A stretch of DNA of 64,000 nucleotides from contig NZ_QJTI01000007.1 in NCBI RefSeq assembly GCF_003217325.1, forward strand, positions 100,371 through 164,370, read 5' to 3'. This DNA is from Rhodopseudomonas faecalis (GTDB lineage: Bacteria > Pseudomonadota > Alphaproteobacteria > Rhizobiales > Xanthobacteraceae). A program made the position numbers and the translations under genes. Below are positions 1 to 9,283 of the stretch, piece by piece; the first letter of the stretch is position 1; each line of letters starts with the position of its first letter. Under the pieces are notes generated by a model. It was not told the DNA's origin. It was given only the letters and a program-made list of their open reading frames with translations, and searched no databases.

Positions 1-126
1 GCCTTGGGTACGGGCCACGGCGACGATGTGCGCGCCGGCCTTGGCGAGCGCCAGCGCGGTGGCATAGCCGATGCCGCGCGAGGCGCCGGTGACGAGAGCG
101 ATGCGAGAGGCGAGGGGAAGGGTCAT
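1..126 (-). CDS. SDR family NAD(P)-dependent oxidoreductase, N-terminal part
   Basis: Only the first 42 codons are in the window; the gene runs off the left edge. The peptide starts MTLPLASRIALVTGASRG and contains the glycine-rich Rossmann motif TGASRGIG at residues 14-21, which binds NAD(P) in classical short-chain dehydrogenases. The ATG is at 126, preceded by a weak GGAACG. It lies downstream of purF on the same strand, 112 bases away, so it may be read from the same transcript. The catalytic Ser-Tyr-Lys residues are outside the window, so the substrate cannot be inferred. Confidence 0.85.
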   Translation of the reverse strand, partial: MTLPLASRIALVTGASRGIGYATALALAKAGAHIVAVARTQG

Positions 127-238
127 GTCTGCAGTCGTTCCGGCTTTAAGATATATCGTAGCTTCATACGCGGGCTTGGCTCGCGTATCCATCGCTAAAA
201 TAGCAATCCCGAAGACAGCGCCCGGCTGCGCCTGGCGG

Positions 239-1756
239 TCAGCTCGCCTCGGCGAGCAGCGACAACTGCCGCGGCGCGTCGATCTCGTTCATGTCGGTGA
301 GCGGGGTCGGGTAGTCGCCGGTAAAACAGTGGTCGGTGAATTTCGGATTGGCGGGATCGCGGCCCGGTTCACCCATCGCGCGGTAGATGCCATCGACCGA
401 CAGGAACGCCAGCGAATCGGCGCCGATCAGCTGGCGCATCTCTTCGAGGCTATGGGTCGCGGCGAGCAGGTTAGCGCGGTCCGGGGTGTCGATGCCGTAA
501 TAGTCGGGATGGGTGATCGGCGGCGAGGCGATCCGGAAATGCACTTCGCTGGCGCCAGCCTCGCGCATCATCTTGACGATCTTCTTCGAGGTGGTGCCGC
601 GCACCAGACTGTCGTCGATCAGCACGATGCGCTTGCCGGCGATCGCCGCCTTGTTGGCCGAATGCTTCATGCGCACGCCGAGTTCGCGCACGCTCTGGGT
701 CGGCTGGATGAAGGTGCGGCCGACATAGTGATTGCGGATGATGCCGAGTTCAAACGGCACGCCGGACTGCCGCGAATAGCCGATCGCGGCCGGCACGCCC
801 GAATCCGGCACCGGCACCACCACGTCAGCGGGCACGTGGCTTTCGCGCGCCAGTTCGGAGCCGAACGCCTTGCGCATGTCGTACACCGAACGGCCGCCGA
901 CCACGGAATCGGGACGGGCGAAGTAGATATATTCGAAGATGCAGGGCCGCGCCGGCATCGGCGGGAACGGCTTGTGGCTGGTGACGCCGTGGCGGTCGAA
1001 CACGATCACTTCGCCGGGCTCGATGTCGCGCACATAATTGGCGCCGATGATGTCGAGCGCGCAGGTTTCCGAGGCCAGGATCGGGCAGCCATCGAGTTCA
1101 CCCAGCACCAGCGGGCGGATGCCGAGCGGATCGCGCGCGCCGATCAGCTTCTTGTTGGTGAGCGTCACCAGCGAGTAGGCGCCTTCGAGTTCGCGCAGCG
1201 CTTCGATGAAGCGATCGATGAAATGCGGGCGCTTGGAATGCGCCACCAGATGCAGGATCACCTCGGTATCGGTGGTCGATTGCATGATGGCGCCGTTGCG
1301 CACCAGCTCGCGGCGCAGCGACAGGCCGTTGGTGAGGTTGCCGTTGTGGCCAACGGCAAAGCCGCCGGCATTCAGTTCGGCAAACAGCGGCTGCACGTTG
1401 CGCAAAATGGTTTCGCCGGTGGTCGAATAGCGCACATGGCCGACCGCGGAATTGCCCGGCAGGCGGGCGATCACATCGGAGCGGGAGAAGGTGTCACCGA
1501 CGAGGCCGAGCCGGCGCTCGGAATGGAACCGGCCATTGTCGAATGACACGATGCCGGCGGCTTCCTGGCCGCGGTGCTGCAAAGCGTGCAGCCCGAGCGC
1601 GGTGATCGCCGCGGCGTCGGGGTGGCCGAAGATGCCAAACACGCCGCATTCTTCGCGCAGCGTGTCGCCCTCGAGATCGCTGTCGAGCAAGTAGCTGGCC
1701 GAACCTTCGTCGTCCGTCGGGGCGGCGTCTCGGCAAGGGTTGAAGTTCTTGGCCAT
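239..1756 (-). CDS. purF: Amidophosphoribosyltransferase (PurF)
   Basis: Catalyses the first committed step of purine synthesis: PRPP plus glutamine to 5-phosphoribosylamine, in the cytoplasm. The 505-residue protein has a 36-residue propeptide before the nucleophile Cys37 in EECGVFGIFG, so it should be processed to a mature N-terminal cysteine. The Ntn-type glutaminase domain follows (HALQHRGQEAAGI, GHVRYSTTG, HNGNLTN). The phosphoribosyltransferase domain carries the PRPP motif VLIDDSLVRGTTS at about 378-390. I chose ATG 1756 because GGAGAGG sits just upstream; an in-frame codon at 1798 would extend the protein into the cvpA end. It lies 19 bases after cvpA, the usual cvpA-purF pair. Confidence 0.97.
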   Translation of the reverse strand: MAKNFNPCRDAAPTDDEGSASYLLDSDLEGDTLREECGVFGIFGHPDAAAITALGLHALQHRGQEAAGIVSFDNGRFHSERRLGLVGDTFSRSDVIARLPGNSAVGHVRYSTTGETILRNVQPLFAELNAGGFAVGHNGNLTNGLSLRRELVRNGAIMQSTTDTEVILHLVAHSKRPHFIDRFIEALRELEGAYSLVTLTNKKLIGARDPLGIRPLVLGELDGCPILASETCALDIIGANYVRDIEPGEVIVFDRHGVTSHKPFPPMPARPCIFEYIYFARPDSVVGGRSVYDMRKAFGSELARESHVPADVVVPVPDSGVPAAIGYSRQSGVPFELGIIRNHYVGRTFIQPTQSVRELGVRMKHSANKAAIAGKRIVLIDDSLVRGTTSKKIVKMMREAGASEVHFRIASPPITHPDYYGIDTPDRANLLAATHSLEEMRQLIGADSLAFLSVDGIYRAMGEPGRDPANPKFTDHCFTGDYPTPLTDMNEIDAPRQLSLLAEAS

Positions 1757-1775
1757 CACGCCTCTCCGTTGGGGA

Positions 1776-2405
1776 TCATTGTCCTGACGATTTCTCAATT
1801 TGCTTCTTCAAGCCGTCTCGCGACGATTTCGAATAGCCTTCGCTCGGGCTTGGTGCCGCGGGGGCCGCTTCGCCTTGCTCTTCTTCCGGCTTGTTCTTCT
1901 TGAATTTCTTCAAGATGGTGTTCTCGGGATCATCCGGCAAGAGCGACATCAGCCAATCGCCGGTGCCTTGCAGCATGGTGCGCGACTTGGCTTCAGTGAC
2001 CCAATCGGGGCGCTGCTTGTCCGGCACCAGCCAGATGAAGAACAGGAACGCCACCACCACGATCAACAGGCCGCGCGCCAGGCCGAACAGGAAGCCGAGC
2101 GTGCGGTCGAGCGCGCCGATCCGCGAATCCAGGATCATGTCGGAGATGCGCACGGTGATGATCGACACCACGATCAGGGTGCCGATGAACACGCCGGCGA
2201 TCACCGCGATGCTGGCCACGGTTTCGCTGTCGAAGTAGGTCTTCGCGGTCGGCAGCAACTTCTGGTAGCTGTACAGCGTCACCAGCGCAGCCGCGCCCCA
2301 GGCCGCGATCGACAACACTTCGCGCATAAAACCGCGAACCATCGCCAGCAGGCCGGAAATCAACATCACCGCGAGCAGGACGAAGTCGAGAATCGTAATC
2401 GGCAT
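1776..2405 (-). CDS. cvpA: CvpA family membrane protein
   Basis: A 209-residue inner-membrane protein of the CvpA family (known in E. coli for colicin V production). Its biochemical role is poorly defined; the gene often precedes purF, as here. Four hydrophobic segments occupy roughly the first 140 residues, beginning ITILDFVLLAVMLISGLLA and including VASIAVIAGVFIGTLIVVSI. A polar Lys/Glu/Ala/Pro-rich cytoplasmic tail follows. The start is placed at ATG 2405, giving the usual short N-terminus; a TTG at 2441 would add 12 residues that look non-coding. It is probably cotranscribed with purF. Confidence 0.92.
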   Translation of the reverse strand: MPITILDFVLLAVMLISGLLAMVRGFMREVLSIAAWGAAALVTLYSYQKLLPTAKTYFDSETVASIAVIAGVFIGTLIVVSIITVRISDMILDSRIGALDRTLGFLFGLARGLLIVVVAFLFFIWLVPDKQRPDWVTEAKSRTMLQGTGDWLMSLLPDDPENTILKKFKKNKPEEEQGEAAPAAPSPSEGYSKSSRDGLKKQIEKSSGQ

Positions 2406-2589
2406 GGATCGGTCAGGCCCGCTCGTAGGTCCAACAGGCAAAGCAGCGCTCAGCCGCGCCGCTTCGGGTTTCGGTCATATCGCACGGCTCGCACAGACGA
2501 ACCACCGCAAACCGGGCTGGCATCGCAGCAATGCTCCGATCGCTTAACGGTCGGTGTCGTTCGTCGGCTTGGCTTGTCGCGCGCGCGTT

Positions 2590-2617
2590 GTATAGCGGTG
2601 TCGCCGCGCGAGGTCAG
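2590..2617 (-). promoter_or_regulatory. Candidate promoter for cvpA-purF
   Basis: Read on the minus strand, CTGACC (2617-2612) and CTATAC (2595-2590) are separated by 16 bases. They resemble an alphaproteobacterial housekeeping promoter about 185 bases upstream of cvpA. The -35 overlaps the last codon of radA. This rests on motif inspection only. Confidence 0.3.
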
Positions 2618-4077
2618 CCCTCCTGACGCCGGAATCGCGCGGTTGCGGCATTTTTCTCCTGATTTGTGCTTTTGACGTTGTCGCGGCCGGGCTTGGGCGT
2701 GCCGCGGGCAGCGATATCAGCGACCAGAGCGGTGAGGCCGCCTAGCGTATTCAGGGACAAGCCGCCGTCGCCGCCGCCATCGCCGCGCGCGGCTTCCGGC
2801 AGAAAGGCGCGGGCAAAGCCGAGCTTGGCGGCTTCCTTGAGCCGGGCCGCGGCTTGCGCCACCGGCCGCACCGCGCCGGACAGCGAGATTTCGCCAAAAT
2901 AGACCGCGTCGGGCGGCAGCGGCGCGTTGGCGAGCGATGACACCAGCGCGGCGGCGGCGGCCAGATCGGCGGCCGGCTCGTTGATGCGCAGACCGCCGGC
3001 GACGTTGAAATACACGTCGTAGCCGGCCAGTTTCACGCCGCAATGCGCTTCCAGCACCGCCAGCACCATCGACAGCCGCGAGGAATCCCAGCCAACCACG
3101 GCACGGCGCGGGGTGCCGAGCGTGGTCGGCACCACCAGTGCCTGCAATTCGCACAATACCGGCCGGGTGCCTTCCATGCCGGCAAACACCGCGGTGCCGG
3201 GTGAGCCGAGATCGCGCTCCGACAAAAACAATTCTGACGGGTTGGAGACTTCGCGCAGGCCCAGCCCGGTCATCTCGAACACCCCGATCTCGTCGGTCGG
3301 CCCAAAACGGTTTTTGACCGCGCGCAGAATCCGGAACTGCTGCGAGCCTTCGCCCTCGAATGACAGCACGGCATCGACCATGTGCTCGACCACGCGCGGC
3401 CCGGCGATCTGGCCGTCCTTGGTGACGTGGCCGACCAGAATGATGGCGGCGCCGGATTTCTTGGCAAAGCGGATCAGGGCCTGCGCCGAGGCGCGCACCT
3501 GGGTGACGGTGCCGGGCGCCGATTCCACGGTGTCGGTCCACATGGTCTGGATCGAATCGATCACGATCAGCCGCGGCGGCTTGCCGTCCGATAGCGTGGC
3601 GATGATGTCCTCGACCGAGGTTTCGGCGGCGAGCTGCACCGGCGCGTTGGCAAGCCCGAGCCGTGCCGCGCGCAGCCGCACCTGCGCCACCGCTTCCTCG
3701 CCGGAGATGTAGACGATGCGATGCCCGGCCTTGGCCATCAGGCTGGTGGCCTGGGTCAGCAGCGTCGATTTGCCGATGCCGGGATCGCCGCCGACCAGCA
3801 GCACCGAGCCGCGTACAAAACCGCCGCCGGTGACGCGGTCGAGCTCGGCCAGGCCCGAGGCGAGCCGCGGCGCATCCGGGCTTTGCCCGGCCAGCGTTTC
3901 CAGCTGGAATTGCCGGCCGCGGCGCTTGGAGCGGATCGAGGCCGGCACCGAGGCGGCGCCGGTGACGTCTTCCTCCGACAGCGTGTTCCACTCGCCGCAG
4001 GCCTCGCATTTGCCCTGCCAGCGGTTATAGGCCGCGCCGCAGTTCTGGCAGACGAACGACAGGGAAGCTTTGGCCAT
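2614..4077 (-). CDS. radA: DNA repair protein RadA
   Basis: A RecA-like ATPase that helps process recombination intermediates (branch migration) during DNA repair. The 487-residue product shows the family order: an N-terminal four-cysteine zinc finger (C10-x2-C13, C24-x2-C27), the Walker A motif GDPGIGKST at 97-105, the RadA signature KNRFG at 255-259, and a Lon-protease-like C-terminal domain (KLAGYDVYFNVAGG, FGEISLSG). The C-terminus extends about 25 polar residues past the Lon-like domain. ATG 4077 was chosen because translation from it starts directly before the zinc finger; a TTG at 4098 is the only upstream alternative. cvpA and purF follow on the same strand. Confidence 0.96.
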   Translation of the reverse strand: MAKASLSFVCQNCGAAYNRWQGKCEACGEWNTLSEEDVTGAASVPASIRSKRRGRQFQLETLAGQSPDAPRLASGLAELDRVTGGGFVRGSVLLVGGDPGIGKSTLLTQATSLMAKAGHRIVYISGEEAVAQVRLRAARLGLANAPVQLAAETSVEDIIATLSDGKPPRLIVIDSIQTMWTDTVESAPGTVTQVRASAQALIRFAKKSGAAIILVGHVTKDGQIAGPRVVEHMVDAVLSFEGEGSQQFRILRAVKNRFGPTDEIGVFEMTGLGLREVSNPSELFLSERDLGSPGTAVFAGMEGTRPVLCELQALVVPTTLGTPRRAVVGWDSSRLSMVLAVLEAHCGVKLAGYDVYFNVAGGLRINEPAADLAAAAALVSSLANAPLPPDAVYFGEISLSGAVRPVAQAAARLKEAAKLGFARAFLPEAARGDGGGDGGLSLNTLGGLTALVADIAARGTPKPGRDNVKSTNQEKNAATARFRRQEG

Positions 4078-4361
4078 GGCTCGCGCAGCACTCTTCAAGG
4101 ATTAGTGTTCGCTTTTTGTTCTGCAGCGACCCGGAAGTCAAGGCGATTGAGGTCGCGGGTCCACGTTGCCCCGGAGTTTATGCAGCACGCTGGGGCTGGG
4201 GAGGTGCGCTCGGACCGCTGCAAAGCAATGGGCGTAGCTGCCGATTGCGTGGGCAGTCCGCGCCAAGATTTCATCTTGCCCCGGCGATCCACGCCCCACA
4301 TCCTTCCATCAAAATGGCCGCATGCGCCGTGGCGCGCGGCGCTGTCGATGGAAGGACGAGT

Positions 4362-4754
4362 ATGAAAATCGCGATCCCCACAACGGATTGGGCCACCGTC
4401 AGCGGCCATGCCGGGCAGGCGCGGTGCTGGATGCTCTATGATCTCAGCCAGTATCACCAAGGCACGCCCTTGCCGACGCCAGCGCGGGTGGAACTGCAGA
4501 AGGAACAGCTGCCGCATTATTTCAAGGATGACGGCCCGCATCCGCTCGACGGCGTCGAGATCATCGTGGCCGGCAGCGCGGGCGACGGCTTTGTGCGCCA
4601 TATGAAGAAACGCGGCACCGATGTGCTGCTCACTGGCGAGACCGACCCTGCGACCGCGCTCGACCTGCTGCTCAAGGGTGAGACGCTGCCCGATCAGCGT
4701 TTTGATATCACCACCACCATCTGCCGCTTGCGCGATCTGCTGTCGCGGCACTGA
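4362..4754 (+). CDS. NifX/NafY-like (dinitrogenase cofactor-binding fold) protein
   Basis: A 130-residue protein beginning MKIAIPTTDWATVSGHAGQA, the first strand of the small ribonuclease-H-like domain that NifX, NafY and the NifB C-terminus use to bind iron-molybdenum cofactor precursors. The central part (EIIVAGSAGDGFVRHMKKRG) also fits. No nif or other molybdenum genes are nearby, so a role in nitrogenase assembly is not supported by context; stand-alone members of this family are common and mostly uncharacterised. ATG 4362 has GGACGAG upstream. The gene stands alone between divergent radA and convergent alr. Confidence 0.8.
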   Translation: MKIAIPTTDWATVSGHAGQARCWMLYDLSQYHQGTPLPTPARVELQKEQLPHYFKDDGPHPLDGVEIIVAGSAGDGFVRHMKKRGTDVLLTGETDPATALDLLLKGETLPDQRFDITTTICRLRDLLSRH

Positions 4755-4799
4755 TGCTGCTGCGCACGATTCCCACGCAGCGCAGCTCCGTTCGGGATT

Positions 4800-6011
4800 T
4801 TACGCCGCGGGTGCGGGCTCGCTCGGCGCAGTGGTCGGCTCGCCGCCTTTGTAAGCGCGCTGATAGCGCGCGCCGAGGCTGGTGAGCACCTCATAGCCGA
4901 TCGTGCCGAAATGGTGGCCGAGTTCGTCGACGGTGATGCCGTCGCCGAGCAGGGTCGCGAGCTGGCCGCGGCGTACCGCGCCCTGCGGCAGTTCGGTGAT
5001 ATCGACCGCGATCAGGTCCATCGAAATCCGGCCGGCGATCGGGCAGCGCTGCCCGGCAATCACCACATCGGCGCCGCGGGTGCCATCGCTGCCGCCGGCG
5101 GCGCGGAAATAGCCGTCGGCATAGCCGGCCGACAGCACCGCGAGCCGGGTCGGGCGCTTGGCGGTCCAGGTGGCGCCATAGCCGACGCTGTCGCCGCGTT
5201 CGACGTTGCGAACCTGCAGAATGCGGGCGCGCAATTCCACCACCGGCTGCATCGGATTGTCAGCCTCGGGGGTCGGATTGATGCCGTATAGCGCCGCGCC
5301 CGGCCGCACCAGATCGAAGCTGAACTGCGAACCGAGATAAATGCCGGAGGAGGCCGACAGCGAGGCCGGCACGCCAGTGAACTGGCTGGCAATCTCGCGG
5401 AAGGCGTGGACCTGCTTGCCGTTGAGCGGATGGTTGAGCATTTCGGCGCAGGCGAGGTGGCTCATCACCAGTGAGATGCCGTGATCGCCGGCATGGATGC
5501 GCGGCACCAGCGCCTCGGCTTCGCCGATGGTCAGGCCAAGCCGGCTCATGCCGGTGTCGATATGGATCGCGGCGCCGCCGCGCCAGCCCGAGCGGCGGCA
5601 GAACACGTCCCACTCCGCCAGCTCATCCAGGCTGCCGATCACCGGCTGGGCGTTGATGGCGGCCAAGGCTTCGCCGCAATTGGGGAACAGCCCGTTCAGG
5701 ACATAGATCGCCGCGTCCGGCGCGACGGCGCGCACTTCGCGCGCTTCTTCGAGCGTCGCCACAAAGAAGGTTTTGCAGCCAGCCGCCGCCAGCGCCTTGC
5801 TCACCGGACCGGCGCCGCAGCCATAGGCATTGGCCTTGATCACGCCGGCGCATTCGGCCGGCACCGCGGTCTTCTCCAGCTTGCGCCAATTGGCGACCAG
5901 CGCGTCGAGATCGATGGTGAGGGTGCCGATCGCGCTGGCCTGGTCGGCCTCCGGCGATGACGAAAGCACACGGCCGGCCTCGACCGACTTCGGGTTGGCT
6001 GCAATGTTCAT
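4800..6011 (-). CDS. alr: Alanine racemase
   Basis: A PLP-dependent enzyme that interconverts L- and D-alanine to supply D-alanine for peptidoglycan. The 403-residue protein has the PLP-binding lysine K59 in GVIKANAYGCG and the catalytic tyrosine at about Y278 in SVGYGATWTAK. GAALYGINP, typical of the fold-III barrel, is also present. The N-terminus is about 30 residues longer than in many homologues and looks unstructured, so a start nearer TLTIDLDALVANW is possible. The gene is transcribed alone and converges with the NifX-like gene 45 bases away. Confidence 0.96.
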   Translation of the reverse strand: MNIAANPKSVEAGRVLSSSPEADQASAIGTLTIDLDALVANWRKLEKTAVPAECAGVIKANAYGCGAGPVSKALAAAGCKTFFVATLEEAREVRAVAPDAAIYVLNGLFPNCGEALAAINAQPVIGSLDELAEWDVFCRRSGWRGGAAIHIDTGMSRLGLTIGEAEALVPRIHAGDHGISLVMSHLACAEMLNHPLNGKQVHAFREIASQFTGVPASLSASSGIYLGSQFSFDLVRPGAALYGINPTPEADNPMQPVVELRARILQVRNVERGDSVGYGATWTAKRPTRLAVLSAGYADGYFRAAGGSDGTRGADVVIAGQRCPIAGRISMDLIAVDITELPQGAVRRGQLATLLGDGITVDELGHHFGTIGYEVLTSLGARYQRAYKGGEPTTAPSEPAPAA

Positions 6012-6253
6012 GAGATTCGAAATGTCCTGCTGTTCGCTCCGGTGTGGCCGGCGAACGCGGCAACATTATGCGCCCGGCAGCGGTGGTTCAACCAGGTCAA
6101 GAACGGCGCACCGCTGTGAGCCCTTGGAAAAGAAGCCGTCCCGTGCGCGATCAACGTGCTTTGATGACCTTTTCAAGGGGCGCCGCGACATATTCGATCA
6201 GATGTGCGTCCGCGATCGGCCGGTGCGTCGGCGGCTTTTGAGGGGGGAAGCGC

Positions 6254-6847
6254 GTGAAGCAGATCGGTCTGTTCGAGATGCGCCGATTGGAAGCGCTCAG
6301 CAACACCATTTTCGGCGTTGCCATGACGCTGCTGGCCTATGACCTGCCCAAAGCCCGCAGTTTTGCGAGCGCGCCGTCCTGGATCGACCTGGTGCGCACC
6401 TACGCGCAACCGATTATCGCGCTGATGATCAGCTTCATCGTCGCCGGGCTGTTTTGGCTGAGCCATCATCGGCGGCTGGCTTTTGCGCCAGAGGGCAGCC
6501 GCGGCGTCGTGTTCCTCAATCTCTTGTTTCTGCTGTCGATCGTGCTGCTGCCAGTGACCAATGGACTTTATGGCGCGTACCGGCTCGATGACGTCGTCGC
6601 CGTCAGTTACGGCTGCCATCTGACGATGATTGCCGGCCTCAATGCGCTGCTGTGGCTACTGGCGCTGCGCGGAAGCCACCATCCGGAGTTGCTGGCGAGC
6701 GCGGTGTTTCCGGTCGTCGTGTTCGTGCTTGGCACGGCGATCGCGTTCGTTGCGCCTGCCATTGCGCAATACATCTGGTGCCTGGCGTTCGGCTCAATGG
6801 TGGTGGGCTGGGTCGCAGCCCGCCGCCAGCCATCGCAACCCAGCTGA
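6254..6847 (+). CDS. TMEM175 family (DUF1211) potassium-channel-like membrane protein
   Basis: A 197-residue protein with six hydrophobic segments. The first begins RLEALSNTIFGVAMTLLAYDL at residue 11, matching the position and shape of the TMEM175 signature (R-x3-F-S-D), which lines the pore of these non-canonical K+ channels. Two signature positions differ here: Leu replaces the Phe and Asn replaces the Asp, so selectivity may differ or be lost. The GTG start at 6254 has a strong AGGGGGGAAG ribosome binding site. It stands alone, with 19 bases to the convergent dnaB end. Confidence 0.85.
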   Translation: MKQIGLFEMRRLEALSNTIFGVAMTLLAYDLPKARSFASAPSWIDLVRTYAQPIIALMISFIVAGLFWLSHHRRLAFAPEGSRGVVFLNLLFLLSIVLLPVTNGLYGAYRLDDVVAVSYGCHLTMIAGLNALLWLLALRGSHHPELLASAVFPVVVFVLGTAIAFVAPAIAQYIWCLAFGSMVVGWVAARRQPSQPS

Positions 6848-6866
6848 CGCGATCACGCGGCGCGGA

Positions 6867-8360
<1,494 letters not shown>

Positions 8361-8756
8361 GATCAAGTGGCGGTCCAAATTCCGGCAGTTGCGCGGCGAT
8401 TATAAATCGCTTCGCGTGCGGCAAAGGGAAGGGTGGGGCGCCCTATATGCCCGATTCACACAAACTGCAGCCAAGGAAATGCGGTCTCTGACAATCGTGC
8501 TTGACCGCGGCGCAAAAGGCGCAGCCCGGCTTTGAACCAGAGCGGCTGTGCCGTCGACCCATCGATAAGGCCGATCGCTAAGGTCAGAACCATGCTGGCA
8601 ACCAAGCGTTAGGCTCATGCGCGGCGGCTGCCAAATGCGGTCGCAGCATTAAGCGTTCCGACACCGTTGGACCGCTATGCGGAATAGAAACTCGGTCGTC
8701 AGCCGGGGAACCAGACAACGCCGCATTCGTTGAATGACGGCAACAGGGACGGTGAG
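8361..8756. other. Intergenic region upstream of dnaB
   Basis: About 395 bases separate the divergent dnaB and small ORF starts. It must hold the dnaB promoter, but I could not identify a convincing -35/-10 pair. No RNA gene or strong terminator was recognised. Confidence 0.4.
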
Positions 8757-8954
8757 ATGGCAGAGCGGCTGGAGTGGCATTCGTCGTTGCATGCCGAGCA
8801 GGCGTGGCTTGCGGCGCTGGTCGATGCGTTTGAGCAGGTCGCCGCTACCGAGAGCACGGCCGGCTGCGATCCGAACGCGCTTGCCGCCTGCGCGCGTTAT
8901 CTGGCCCGGCCGAGTGTTGGTGCCGTGGGTGCGGTGTCGCGTCTGCTGAACTGA
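8757..8954 (+). CDS. Small hypothetical protein
   Basis: A 65-residue ORF starting MAERLEWHSSLHAEQAWLAA with a purine-rich AGGGACGGTGAG just before the ATG. The sequence is mildly acidic and Ala/Leu-rich, codon third positions are mostly G or C as in neighbouring genes, and the helix-forming stretch LHAEQAWLAALVDAFEQVA looks like a real protein. No domain was recognised. It has two cysteines (CDPNALAACARYL). The competing frame over the same bases is arginine-rich and looks like a shadow. It could be a genus-specific small gene. Confidence 0.5.
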   Translation: MAERLEWHSSLHAEQAWLAALVDAFEQVAATESTAGCDPNALAACARYLARPSVGAVGAVSRLLN

Positions 8955-9283
8955 GATCTTCTGACGAATTGATCCGCTGACCTACTGCGACTGACTGAAC
9001 CTCCGCGACTGATCCGCTGCGATCGCCCGACGCTGCGCGCAAAAGTCGCGTGATCTGGACGAACTTCGTCCATGTTCGGCCGGCAATGCCTTTCACATGA
9101 TGACCTGCATGGCTAGCTGCTGATGCCGTTGACGCATCGGCTCGGCTGGGCCGCGTGCGATCATTGGCTGCTGCTCATCTTGCGGGCAGCAGCCAGCGCG
9201 ATCTGCATGCTTCCATTCGCAGCGCAATAGGCTAAAAGGTGGGCGCCGCGCTGCCGGCGATTTTCCCGCGACTGGAGGAGTGA
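8955..9283. other. Intergenic region before the cytochrome-like gene
   Basis: This 329-base gap contains a hairpin with a 9-bp perfect stem (TGGCTGCTG at 9165-9173, CAGCAGCCA at 9187-9195) and a direct repeat GATCCGCTG near 8970 and 9009. No run of T follows the hairpin. No ORF or RNA gene was recognised. Confidence 0.4.

Noticed and set aside
166..188. Hairpin ATACGCG/CGCGTAT between purF and the SDR gene as a terminator
   Set aside because: The stem is only seven base pairs with a nine-base loop and no T run.
71..1546. Long plus-strand ORF opposite purF (491 aa)
   Set aside because: Its product is His/Arg/Ala-rich with no domain, and it lies fully opposite purF, whose motifs are all present. 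It is a GC-skew shadow, as are the similar long ORFs opposite mltG-yicC, aspS, maeB, pepA and guaB.
4095..4751. Minus-strand ORF opposite the NifX-like gene
   Set aside because: It shows no domain and overlaps the NifX-like frame, which has a ribosome binding site and family sequence.
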